Assembly (NCBI GenBank): GCA_008711295.1
Contig: VUYV01000516.1
Span: forward strand, 325,601 to 389,600
DNA: 64,000 nt
Reading direction: 5' to 3'
DNA from: Anarhynchus alexandrinus
Lineage: Eukaryota > Chordata > Aves > Charadriiformes > Charadriidae
The notes below the pieces were generated by a model. The model was given only the letters and a program-made list of their open reading frames with translations. It was not told the DNA's origin and did not search any database. A program made the translations under genes and the position numbers. This document shows positions 10,905-22,200 of the stretch, piece by piece (position 1 is the stretch's first letter; every line of letters begins with the position of its first letter).

Positions 10905-13294
10905 TGTAGAAGGAAGGGATGAAAAAAAAAAGCTGCTTTACGTAGGCAAGTTTTGACTTTTAATAATGTATTTTATTTAACTTTTCTAGAACTGTGCTGC
11001 CAAGTGGCCCTTAATTTACAGAGCTGTCATGCACTTGAATGCAGTGCAACAGCTTGTTTTGAAAGGAACTACGGAACAAAACTTGGTTTTATGTTACTGA
11101 AAAGATGTGTGCTTTCTTTCAGTATCAGCAGGCAATCAGAGTTTCTATGGACCTGGTGTTAACAGAGTTATAACAGCATGAAACTTGAATAATACGGTGA
11201 TGAATGAGCCTGCAGGTTGGGGGGAAAAAAAAATAATCATGTGCTTTGGAACAAAACAGTGTTTGGTAGCCAAGGAGGATCCGGCCACTATATATGGGCA
11301 CTATTTTGTTCATGTTCATTCAGGAAGAGCCACACCTTAGATGCTTCATGGGTTGACACTACAGGGTGATAACTGACTGTCACTTTGCCGTGTCTGTGGG
11401 AAGAGTACTCTAATATAATACTCTGATTTGGACATGCCTGTTTGCGTGTTGCAGCTTGTGTTATTTTTGTTTCAAGCTTGCAGTCACAAGAACTGAATTT
11501 CTGCACCTCTGCCCAATGGCATTGGTGGAGTGGGGTTTCTCAGAAACCGCCTCTGAATAATTCTAGAAGGATTTGTATCTGCAGCACAACAACTTATTTA
11601 CATTAGTAAATAGTCTGGCTTTATGACTAATTCATATCTTTACCTGTTACTTAAATCTTTATGCTTTCTTTCCGTTGATAAAGACAGGGAGATCGCAAGT
11701 TCCCTGAAAGCCAATGGGAAATACCCATTGATAGAGTGGAGTTGAGGGTTAACCTATTGCCGTTGAGCACAGACAGAAAAGCAGATAGACAAATGAATTA
11801 GGTGGGAAATAGGATCAGAGGTTACGTCTGTTTCAGGAAATGAATTATTATGTAGTAATTTACTCTTAAAGCTTAATTATATTAATTAGATATTACATAG
11901 ATATCTACATTGCTCTTCAAAAGTGGCCTTGAGGACCGAAGTTGCTGCCATTTTGGTCTCTTTGTGTATTTGCCTGTGCTTGACTCTGAGCCTGGCAGAC
12001 ACACAGGGTCCTGCACGCTCCAGCGGGCACTCTCTGGCTGCTCCTGAGCTGGGACTGTGCTCTTCACATGGGCTATGAGCGTGGCATTGATGATGGCCTC
12101 CAAAGACAGTTTTTGTTCACCTGTCATACTTCCCACACTGATTACAGGATGAATGCAGGGAAAAAGCAGGAGTATTATCTTCAGTTTTGCAGCTCCCTCG
12201 TTACTGTCTGATGTTCCCAGTTGCCCTTGGTCTTACAGAAATCCAGCCATGGTGCTCTGTCACTGAGATGGACCCCGGCTCCATCTCCCCCACGTGCGGT
12301 TAAGGACCACAGTAGAGCAACACTTGGAAATAGCAGGATTCTGCCTCTGAGATTAGGGATCAGGAAGTCTGTGTTTAAAAAGATGGATGAAACATCCCAG
12401 CAAAACTTGATTTTACTGCGGTGCCAGCCCTGCGGAGAGCAGCATAAGAAGATGGACTACTTCTTTGGGTAATATTTCAGGTGACTTCTTGCATTAGTTT
12501 AAATGACAAGATACAGAATCAGCTCACTGATTTTTCTCCTGCCTGAATGAGGGTTTCTGGGGAAATGTGACAACTATATGTCTCCCAAGTTGGATCAGAC
12601 CCTGTATCCAGTGCATCTCACAAGCATACAGGAAAGCTGTTCAGTGCTAAGACTCAGTCCTATAGGCTTATGTAGTCCCGGCACTGAAGACTTGCACCTT
12701 TATTTGGGTTCTATTTGCATTGTTATAAGGTCTGTGAGACCAAAGCAAAAAACTTATGTATGTAGCTGTGATAACCTTCAGAGGTTCCCTCACATCAAGA
12801 GAGTAAGGGGGTACAGCAGCAGTGAGAGTATGGGCTGCATACCTAATGGTGGAACATGGCCTGGCAGGGTTGTTCTTTTGCTCCTGGTTGGCAGGAGAGT
12901 ACAGAAACCTGCCTTTCCCCTGGTGTCAGTTGTGTAGTATGGCTGATTTAGAATAAACCACTATTTCTTCTGAATCAATTGTGTGGTCTGCACGAGTTCC
13001 ATATCCATATGGAGTTCAAAGGCTGCTTCTCCTTTCAAAGTTCCAGCAGAGCTCTTTTTGCCCGTTTACCCTGCCTTGGCAATATCATGTCTCCCAGGGT
13101 GTCTCCACCCAGCATTTTAGTTTGGATCAGGAACACTTTTTGAAGCAAACCTTCCCATCATCACCACTTGCTGTGCTTTGAATCGAGCTGCAAGTCTTGG
13201 AGTACACAACTTGACTGAATTCCTTTTGCATGAAGCTGATCCTGGTGATGTTCTCCAGGAGCACACCTAGTGGGCCACAGGGTCAGGCTAGAGA
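10905..13294. other. unique DNA, no gene
   Basis: Short frames only. The longest plus frame (12578-12937, 119 codons) is unrecognised and overlaps a possible old repeat fragment at 12589-12620. Confidence 0.55.
12589..12620 (+). repeat. possible old sauropsid repeat fragment
   Basis: The phrase GTTGGATCAGACCCTG followed by TATCCAGTGCATC resembles a 'GGATCAGACC...CCAGTATCC' segment that I recall from dispersed repeats of birds and reptiles. The match is short and the flanks do not clearly continue it. Confidence 0.2.
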
Positions 13295-13557
13295 TCATCC
13301 AAAGTAAATCTTGAAACGCACGTAGTGTGGTTGGTGGGTCCTCAAGCAGCGACTCTTGTGCTCTACAAATCTGCCTCTGTCGGGGCACGGGGCCTGCAGG
13401 CAGAGATCTTCTCCACACTGTTGTGTCTCTTTCCACTTTCTGCAGCTTTCTTCCAGTCGTTCCAGGTTGCTCCTTGCATTCTTCAAATCCTTCTTCAAAA
13501 TCTGAGTTCTTTACAGTTTTCTTCCACTGTTGCTTTCCGGTCATGAGCAAGCTAGGT
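13295..13557 (-). pseudogene. possible broken coiled-coil exon fragment
   Basis: On the minus strand one phase (13295-13513) reads LKKDLKNARSNLERLEESC and on to RKWKETQQ, a plausible heptad-type, charge-rich helix. A different phase just upstream reads DRKATVEENCKEL, so a single-base frame change near 13513 would join two coiled-coil-like pieces. A CCCCTATGTTCAG acceptor-like site borders the segment (AG at 13559-13558), but an in-frame stop follows it directly. Downstream of TQQ the residues become Cys/Pro-rich and unhelical. I do not recognise a parent gene; chance is a serious alternative. Confidence 0.15.
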
Positions 13558-14160
13558 CTGAACATAGGGGAAACATGAAGCAGACCACAGGGTGGCCAAA
13601 AAGCCACAGGCATGGTGTCTGCGTTGTCTGGGAGTAATTAACAAGCAAGACAAAGGTGAGGGCTGGGCTCTTAAGAATTTTTCTATCTCCTGTTCCTAGT
13701 CCTCACCAGCCATGAGATCTGCTCTCTCAGCTGGATGGATGTTTTAATATTTTTTTTCAAATATGTGTATTTTATTAAATTTAAAAGGGGCTAATTTAAA
13801 AATAGGATACAGCGCTCTGGGCTGAGGTCTCTGTTAGCCAATATACACACAGAAGGGTGTGGATGCAATTCCCACTGTCCTGCATTACCAAAATATACAT
13901 ATTTTTACTGATGGAAAAGCAGCCAATCCAGTGATATTGAAGGTGGCTGGGACTCGTTTTCTGCTCCTGAAAATGCTGGGGTGTATTTAACCTTATGCAT
14001 GGGAGTGGTATGGGTATGTGTTGCCTACATACACACTTTGGGACTGTCAGGGGAAAAAGGTGCTTAGCTAGTTAAGGACGAGCATGTGTGCATAGAGCAA
14101 GAATGATTAAACTTGGCTGTGCAAAGGCCTCCTCCCTCCCCTGGTCCTTCTCCCCCCCCA
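13558..14160. other. unique DNA, no gene
   Basis: AT-rich, with a T run near 13750 and a C-rich stretch ending near 14160. No coding or repeat signal is recognised. Confidence 0.55.
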
Positions 14161-14470
14161 ACATCTTCTCTCCAAAAGTGCATTAAACAACTTCCAAACT
14201 GACTAACGTGCTCTGGGGATTGTGATTATTTGAGATCTCTATACTTCCCAAGTTCTGGAGGCAATTATCATTTGGCCTTACCCTTCAAAGTGTGCTTGCT
14301 GAGTGTGGAGCTCTTATAACCGTGTGCCTCTGAGATATTCCTTACATAACTCCCAAGTTATGAAAATACAGTGTTTAATTTTTACAGGCGATGAGATTGT
14401 TTGGTCTATTGTTTCCTGTTAAATTCACCGCATCAAATTCCATCCCATGAGAACTGGAGCCAGTCAGTAA
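14161..14470. promoter_or_regulatory. candidate conserved non-coding element
   Basis: Unique, non-repetitive block with dense TF-like words: GTGATTATTTGAGATC, GGCAATTATCATTTGG, CCCTTCAAAG (TCF/LEF-like) and GTTTAATTTTTAC. It lacks coding potential and transposon similarity. The call is from texture alone. Confidence 0.15.
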
Positions 14471-17120
14471 CTGAGATGAGGATTTAGCCCATTCTTTTCT
14501 GACAAAATTGGGATATTTCACATATTTGATAGTGCCTCTGTTAAAGGGACAAATTCCTGTGCAGTGTGTTGGCTACTCCTGTATTAAAATCTTATCTTGC
14601 ATGTGTGAGGATTCTCATCAAACTTGTCAAGTGATTTAACTTATCAAAAAAAAAAAAAGAAATATATGTTTTTTCTGTACTCATTGATCTTGCCTTTTGA
14701 TGCCATGCCCATTGTGCTACAATGCATCCGGAAAATAGCCCGTGATTTTTCTTAAGGCAGGAAACAGTATTTATGGCTGTACAATAATGTTTTACAGTGT
14801 ATATGATCAAAAGATTACCAACTTCATTTTCAAATCAGGTCCAAACAATAACAGAAGCTATCAAGGTACTGTGCTTTGTTTCACAGTTCCTCAGGAACAT
14901 GCCTGAAATCCTGCCTTCATGAGGTGTACTTTCCACACTGTGTGGTTTGGGGTCTTAACAGATGTGCTACAGCCTGAGAAAGAACAAAACACAGTGTAAA
15001 ATGAAACAAATACAGTAGTGAAATATATCTGTAATGAACAGCTGTAATTGATGGAACTCTGCCTGTATGTTGCCCTGAAAGAAGCAATATGTTGAGCAAG
15101 GGTGAGCAGGAATATTTGTAGTTCCTTTAATCAGAAGTTATATAGTTTCCAGGTAGCTAAGTTGAGGATGGATAGCCAAGCAGCAACTCTTTCTTACAAC
15201 ATGTGATTAGACAGTGGAGCTCGTTGTCGCTATGTGTTTCAGAAAATAATGGATAGCAAGATTCAACAATTCACGTGGAAGTTCAGGTAGGCAACTGCCA
15301 TATAGCAGTATCTTGAGAGACGGTAGCAATGAGTGCCGAAAAAACCTCAGGCTGTGCAGTAATCTACAGTTCTCAATATTTAGCATAACTTCAATGGGAA
15401 GCAGAGTCTTTACATCAGGCTTGTGTATCTTTTTTCCTTAACGTATTTAGTGGTGGTACTACTTGGGGATAATGAACTAGCTGGAGTAGGGATCTGTCTG
15501 TGTATTGACAAATCCACTGTTTTCCTTTCATTTTCCTTTCCCTTCCATCTACAGAAATGTGTCATTTTCATCCTGCTGAGAGGAGGGTTTTGAGCAGGCT
15601 TCATAAGAAGCATAATTTATTGGTGTAACTTCTGAGGGGTGAAGTTGAATGAAGCTCTCTCTTCAGGATGCAAGAAAAGCAGCATTAACTCTCACCTCTC
15701 AGGCTTTCTTACTGGCAGTAAAGATCTACAACTAAGCTGCATGCCATATGGGTTTGATTAAAGGCCCTTGAAATATAGTCTAGCTGTTCTGAAAGGAATT
15801 TGGTTTCTTATCCCTTATTTTCTTGATAATATAATATTTACAGTCTTGGAGCAGTTTTAAAATAATATCGGTAGCTGACTGACGATGCCACAGTGAGGCC
15901 GTTCTGGTTATGGGGTCCTTGGGAATCCAAGGGACCAAAGTACCCAAGAGTCCCTTTCCTCCATGGTGTTGCAGTGGGAGGAACACACTCTGCAAGTGCT
16001 GTGGCTTCTCTGTCTCCCTTGTAGCAGGAGGGAAGATGAAACAGTGCACCGAAACTAGGAGTCATACTGTCTGTCCTCGGCTTCAGCTGGCCAAAGCCAC
16101 CACTTGTACCATGTGACTGTCACGCAGCATGTGCAGGCACAGGTAGGAGCTTCTCTCTGTGATGTGATACCTGGGCAGAGGGGAATAGGTAACCACACAG
16201 CTTTTTCCTTTACTCCTTCTGTGCCTTATTTACACCTCTGGGAATTGGGCTTCAGAGTGAAAATGGTAGATACAATTGTTTTCCATATAGGACTATAGGG
16301 TTTACCCATTGCAGTGTGTGGGGACACTGACTCGGTCTGATGGTTGCAGTGACCTGGGTTGCCCAGAGTACTTCGGAATCCTTGCAGAAATGAGTGTGTT
16401 GCTGGGGTGGAAGCTGTCTGAAGTCTCCTGGAAGCTGATGATTGTAAAAGCCACTTTTTCCTTAGAACAAATATAAAAAACCTGAAATGGCGGTGGCTGT
16501 TGGCCATGACACAGAGCATTGAAGGTCATCTGGGACAGGAGCTATATAACTGCAAGGGTTTCAGAAGGGGCTAGAAGTGAGGAATAGGGTATGTCTGGGT
16601 GTGGGCTGGATAAAACGGTGTGTAGGCAGCGCAGCCGGGTTACCACAAAAGCAGGCAGAGACCACTGGAGAAAGCCAAGAATGGCCAAATGAGCTTCAGT
16701 AATGGGGCCCTGAGAGGAGAAAAAAAATAAAAAGAAAAAAGGTCATGCTTTTTGGGTGAAGTGCTGGCTGGTGAATAAAGGCTTGGAATAAAGAGCAAAG
16801 AAATTCCTTCTTACTGTTTGATGATTGTATTAAGAGAAATACAGTTTAATGCCCATTTTCAGTAAATAAACAGGGTTGCTGCCCTGTTTATACACAATTC
16901 AATTTTCAGTTTCCTCAACAAAAACAATCTGAACGTTAGCTAAAGACTCTGGCCCAAAGGGGTAACAGTAGCCTCGAAGGGGAATAAATAGAGGGTAGGC
17001 AGTGCTCTTTCAACCTGCTCTTTGAAGAACGAGCTGAATACAGACTTTAAGAAAGGCACAGGTACACAAATATTTACCTGTTAGGTCTTTATTCATGATG
17101 AGTTGAACTCTATTGTACTC
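14471..17120. other. unique DNA, no gene
   Basis: Includes a 13-base A run (14646-14658) and the inverted repeat at 16866-16891. Overlapping frames at 15780-16530 are open on both strands and unrecognised. Confidence 0.55.
16866..16891. repeat. 10-bp inverted repeat, 6-base loop
   Basis: Arms ATAAACAGGG (16866-16875) and CCCTGTTTAT (16882-16891) are perfect complements around TTGCTG. Each arm contains a forkhead-like TAAACA core, so paired protein sites are an alternative to an RNA hairpin. Confidence 0.9.
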
Positions 17121-17620
17121 GGTTGTTGCTTTCACTCCTCCAGAGGTCTGCGTCCTGACGTGTGACCTGCATTTGCAAGCAGTAATTAGCGAACAGGGTG
17201 GCCGCGCACCTGACGAGGCGTTTTGAATGAGCGGCAATGGCAAATTGTGTGTGCTGCACTGGCAAAATCCCGCACATTGTCTCCAGCTCCAGGGGCAGCT
17301 CAGAATTCGGCCTCGGATAAACCCGGGGCTCCTGTCATTGATTCATGAGCCCATGGTAATGCTAATGGAGGATTAGGGCCTTGTTACAGTAATTGCTGGA
17401 TAGAAAGTGTCATCTTTTGGAAACGCCCATTGGCAGAGCTGCCTTTCTCATTTACCTGCCCTGTAATTAAGATACAACTGGGAAAGGTCTTAAGAAATAA
17501 CTGTCACTTTCACATTCTGCCTGCCATGTAGTTTGATCGTGGTAAGCCATTTTACAGGATTAATTCAGTGTAATCTTGGATTTGCAGTTTTGTCAGATTA
17601 ACCAAAATGGTATATTTTTT
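17121..17620. promoter_or_regulatory. candidate developmental enhancer-like element
   Basis: About 500 unique bases next to, but outside, a CR1. Homeodomain cores occur at 17181-17190 (AGTAATTAGC), about 17356-17366 (TAATGCTAATG), 17388 (AGTAATTGC), 17463 (GTAATTAAG) and about 17558 (GATTAATTCA). Also present are TALE/PBX-like words (CTGTCATTGATTCATGA near 17332; CTGTCAC at 17501-17507), an inverted CCAAT box CCATTGG (17427-17433) and an E-box CACCTG near 17206. There is no coding potential. Such clustering is characteristic of vertebrate conserved non-coding elements, but conservation itself has not been seen. Confidence 0.3.
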
Positions 17621-17739
17621 TTTTAACAGAAGTGGGCAGATGGTCTAGGATTAAAATAAAGAACAAGAATTCTGCTCCAGCCAGACCAGCCTGAAGGAAT
17701 GAGCTGAGTTGTTCTGGAGGATTAATTTCCTCCTGGGAA

Positions 17740-18040
17740 TTATAGAATCATAGAATGGTTTAGGTTGGAAGGGACCTTAAAGATCATCTAGTTCCAACCG
17801 CCCTGCCATGGGCAGCGACACCTCCCACTAGACCAGGTTGCCCAAGACCACATCCAGCCTGGCCTTGAACACCTCCAGGGATGGAGCTTCCACAGCTTCT
17901 CTGGGAACCTGTTCCAGAGCCTCACCACCCTCAGAGTGAAAAATTTATTCCTGATATCTAATCTAAATCTACCCTCTTCCAGTTTGAAGCCATCCCCCCT
18001 CCTCCTATCACTACATGCCCTTGTAAAAAGTCCCTCCTCA
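17740..18040 (-). mobile_element. CR1 LINE 3' fragment
   Basis: Reverse-oriented, 5'-truncated CR1 retrotransposon of about 300 bp. The 3' tail appears here as ATAGAATCATAGAATGG at the left edge. It is followed by the reverse complement of the CR1 3' UTR (GGTTGGAAGGGACCTTAAAG) and the last part of ORF2. On the minus strand the ORF2 remnant reads [20 protein letters not shown] before the frame is lost near the C terminus. Similarity ends near 18040 after TCCCTCCTCA. Non-autonomous dead copy. Confidence 0.95.
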
Positions 18041-18289
18041 GAATGTGCAAGACTGCAGCAAAGACACATCATAGGTGAAGAAAGGAGTCAGGGCTTTGCT
18101 TTGCTGGCCTTGTGCGATGCCTCACGTTTTGTTTTTCCTATCACTGAGGGCCCTCTGTGGAGCAGCTCAGGGCTAGTGGCTCTCGGAAGAGGGCCCAAGG
18201 GAGCCTGGCAGCAGGTCTGCGGGCAAGAGCTGCTCCCAGGTGCCACCGCTGACCCCCACGTGGCAGCTGACAAAGGCCCTATTGAGAGG
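18041..18289. other. GC-richer unique DNA beyond the CR1
   Basis: A 141-codon plus frame begins antisense inside the CR1 and runs to 18361. It is a composition-driven frame and not a gene. Nothing else is seen. Confidence 0.5.
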
Positions 18290-18770
18290 GGACAGGGAGG
18301 CAGGGCTGCGGCCGGGGCAGAGGAACATGATAGCAGCCTCTCAAGGCCAGGGAATCTGTAAAATAAACCGCCGGGCAGCGCGAACGTGGAGGTGAGGAAT
18401 GTGAAACCGGAGTCGAGTTATTTGGGAGCAGCGCCCATCCAGCGCTGAGCGGGATGTTACTGGCGAACAGAAGCGGCATAGCTGGTTATAAAATATAGCG
18501 TCGATGAGACAAACTCTTGTTGGTATAAATAACTTAAACTCTAGTCAGATCAACTATCCGCGTATACCGGGCACCATGGGCAGCATCTGTGGCTCGCTGG
18601 CCATTGCCCGGCCACCTTCTCCACCCCGGGTCCGGCTGGGCTGATAGAATTTGGCAGCCGGAGCCGGCGCAGTCTCTGCAACCCACTTATGGAGGCACGC
18701 GGCAAAATGACTGCTGCATCCCGGCCAAGGCTGTGCTCTTTCCTACTTGTGGTTACGTCCCAGACGCATT
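18290..18770. promoter_or_regulatory. CpG-rich segment with TATA-like box
   Basis: CpG dinucleotides are frequent in two blocks (about 18300-18480 and 18560-18720), unlike the CpG-poor surroundings. The AT-rich gap between them contains TATAAAAT at 18487-18494 and a second TATAAATA-like word near 18525. This could be a small CpG island or promoter, but no first exon with a recognisable product follows, so the call stays weak. A GC-rich unmethylated enhancer or chance composition are alternatives. Confidence 0.25.
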
Positions 18771-20045
18771 CTTGGGCTATTCCACCCAAGGATGAGGTTT
18801 AGGCAGAATCAAGGCTGCGCTTGCTGAGAGCCATGGTCCTGTGTTCCCCCCTCACGCTTTGTTTTGGCTCTTGTTTTCAGCATTTCTATACTGATCATAG
18901 TTACATCTCTTGGGTTCTCCCTCTGCCAGGTCAGATCTGGCCCACCACGAGTACTGGTGCTGGCGTAAAGGGAGCTTGTGAGCCTACAAAGCCAGAGGGG
19001 AGAGGGACAGGAGAAGGGCACTGCCCCTTTCTGGGGAAGCACATTCCCCGACCCACCCCTGCTGCTCCCCAAACTGCTCCTTCAGGGGTGGCGGCATCCC
19101 GGCCTCTCTAACCCGCCTTCTGGCTGTACTCTGCAGATGTCTTCAAGAAAAAGAACGTACCAATAGTGTTTGCAGAAAAGGCTGCTGATCAGAAGGCAGG
19201 GAAAAGGTTAACACCCAGAAATGGCTTCGCAAGTGCTTTTCTGCGGAGCCAGCAGCGGGTCTGGTCTCCTCATGCTCCTCAATTCTGCTCTTTCTCTACC
19301 AGATCAGCTGCTGACAGAGCAGCCCAAACTAGCTGAAAACAGTGACTGGTGCATTTCAGCCAAGGATAATTAGAGAAAGAAAGGAAAATTAAACTTGAAT
19401 TGGGCAGTCAGTCTTCCCATCAATCCCCATGTTGTGCTATTTTGCCCTTAAAAATCTTGCAATGCTGAGTGCTAAGGAATGTTGCAGTGTAGCAAGAAGA
19501 AAACAAGGACTGAAAAGAACCAATTCCTTTTGATGCAAACAAGCAAAGCATATGGTAGGCAAAGCCCATTGTAACAACCAAGTCTTCCTATCTGACAAAT
19601 TTTGTATAACATCGACTTTGTTTATAGTTCATAACATTACTAAGAGGAGTGCTCTGAACTGAGACTCGACTGTTTACTATCATAGCAAAGCAACAAACAA
19701 ACAGAAAATGGAATAAGATCTGTTTTAAAAGGAAAAAGCCGGATTAATACTAAGACAACTGAGCTATTGTCTAAACAGTGGTTTTAAACTTGATTTGGCT
19801 TGTAACAAAATGTAACAGTACCCACCGCAACACGTATTACGTCTAATGCTTTCCCTTGGGCTGGAATGGAGGAATAGTTTGTTCTTCTAACTTGTTCCAG
19901 GTATAAAAATAATGGTGACTTTTATTACTTTAAAAATATCCCCAGAAGTTGATAGCATTATTAAATAAGAAGTGTCAGTATCCTGTGCTGTGTCCCTGAA
20001 GAACCTCTGCACCTCTGTGGAACATGACCAACAGTTCATTAAACC
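18771..20045. other. unique DNA, no gene
   Basis: GC-richer up to about 19170, with short frames open on both strands; AT-rich after that. No repeat or RNA gene is recognised. Confidence 0.55.
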
Positions 20046-20068
20046 GGGGCGGGGAGGGGAGGAGGGGG
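20046..20068 (+). other. G-quadruplex motif
   Basis: Four G runs of four or five bases with loops C, A and AGGA: GGGGCGGGGAGGGGAGGAGG, then three more G. This fits the canonical G3+N1-7 rule on the plus strand with two single-base loops, which favours a stable parallel fold. It sits in AT-rich DNA with no gene nearby. Confidence 0.85.
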
Positions 20069-22178
20069 ATGAAGAATATAGCAATAAAAATCTGTTATGC
20101 GTGACTTTTGATTATCTCATTTAGTTTACATGTTACTTACTTGCATGCATTTTATCAGCCTAAATTCTTACTGAAACTGAGCAATAAACTCTAACTTTTT
20201 GGTCATAATGTTTCTGCATCCTCTCTTTAACAGCAGTATTTTAAAGAAGCTGAAACATATTTGTACCTTCTCCAAGCTCTGGATCCGTTTTCCTTGTTTA
20301 ACAATTGGAATGGAACTGACTAAATATTTGTAACCAATAAAGAGTATTTGGCTTATTTGTGGAGTAATTTTATTCGTTCTTTGTATATATTGGGATGACT
20401 TCACTTATACTGAGGTTCTTGAACAGATGTTTTCACATTTCAGAAATCGCCTGCATTTTTAGTTCGAATAATTATTCCTGAAATGGAAACAATTAAGTTG
20501 CTATTGGCTGACGTTAACTCTTTGCTGCTCCTGTTGTTCCTAAGTTTGGTTCTACCTGGAATTTACAGCCATGCTGTCTGGCTTCGATTACCTGGATGCT
20601 ATTATCTGGGAAAAGGCAAAATAAATACTTTGCAAATTAACTATAGATGTTGTTCATTGCCTAATCTCTGAGATTTAAAGATAATCTAGCAACCTAGTCA
20701 CCTTTTCACGAACGCTTAAAAAATTGACAGTGGAAGAAAGGAAAATGAGCTTGCAATATGGACCATCTCATTCCTCCGTAGCCTTTTCTCATTTTTAGGA
20801 TTCATGGTATTAGCTCTTAGTGAGCTCTGGTGCTTTTAGTTGCGTATTGCCATATCCTCGTGTACGTGTGTGCATTCCTTCATTTTCAGTGAAGCTTGAA
20901 AGCGTTCATCCTAGTCCCAGGAAAGAGTCTCTCTTAAGAAGCACTTATTAATTCCGACTTGCTCAAGGAGTGTCTGTCTTCCCCAGCATGTCACATGTCT
21001 TTCGTTCTTGCCTGTAGCTCCCTGGCCTAGCAATGAAAGTTGAAATCTGGCTCTCACCTAAGTCATGCCTACTTATGGTAGAGCCCAGATTTAGAGAGCA
21101 AAATCCTTCCTTTCCCCCTTTAAATGTAAATGAGTGCCATGCTATGTGATGACAGTCCTGATGAAGTGTCTGAAAGCCTGTCTTCTTGTGAAATAACATG
21201 TGCACTTAAACAGAATAATTTCTATCTTCCTTCTAATATAGGAAAGCTATTTATTATGTAACTTTCAAATCCTTTTCTAAAGATAGACTTGCTTGTAAAA
21301 AATGCTTAAAGCATTGGAGACTGAAATTCCCAGTAAAGTGCTGCTGTTGTTCCTGTGGTGTTTTGCCTGTCAACTTCTGGTGGGGCCACTAAGGATCGAG
21401 AGATGGGGCAGTGCTAGACTTCTCTCAGAAAGGCTAGGAGGTTTCTAGCTGTATACATTCTCTGGTGCTTCCCCTGCCACTTCTCCTCCTCACCTCTCCT
21501 CCGTCCCAATTTATCTGTGTGTCCAGAAAAAACTGGATTGAGATCAGCTCATTTGTCTACCAGCAGATGTCTGCTGCTAATGATTTTTTTGTTCTATACT
21601 TGCTTGGACTGTATGTAAGACAGTAAACTGGAGATGAAATGACCCATATTATGTGAGTAATCTCCTGTGCCATCTGATCTCCATTTAGGAATTTAGATTT
21701 AATTGTTCTTGTGTAGGCTGGTAGATATTCATCTGTGATGTGGGATAGGCAGTTGTTAATATTGTTTTGGATTGTGTATTTTAATTTTTGCGCTCTTGTG
21801 CCCAGAGCATAGGATGTACATCAAATGCTAGATCTGACTTCTACTGAAGTCAAAACAGCAAGGGCAGGATTTGCCTCTTATGGAAGATTTTATTAATCTA
21901 AAGAAATAATTGTTCATCCTTGTTCTGTTTTGCCAGATTTTAATATTATCTCATTAAAAAAAAGAAAAGAAAGAAAAACAAAGGAATGCCTCATATAGAA
22001 ATGCTCGTATTGAAGCTGTATCACAAATTGAAATTGTGTTGCCTTTTGGAGTGTCATTCTTGCTGGGACTCCTCGTTCCCAAACATTTATGCTTTAAACC
22101 AGAATATACACACATTGTATAATAATATGAACATTCTTTTGAAGTACAAACCAAAAAGATGAGGGTAAAGGGGAAAAT

Positions 22179-22200
22179 GTTGTGTGTGTCTGTGTGTGTT
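22179..22200. repeat. (TG)n microsatellite
   Basis: A TG dinucleotide run interrupted once by TC. Confidence 0.85.

Noticed and set aside
17936..18361. 141-codon plus-strand frame
   Set aside because: It begins antisense in a CR1 and reads on into GC-rich unique DNA; no family similarity.
20483..20671. Signal-peptide-like start (METIKLLLADVNSLLLLL)
   Set aside because: Leucine-rich by composition, ends after 62 codons, and no donor site or downstream domain is visible.
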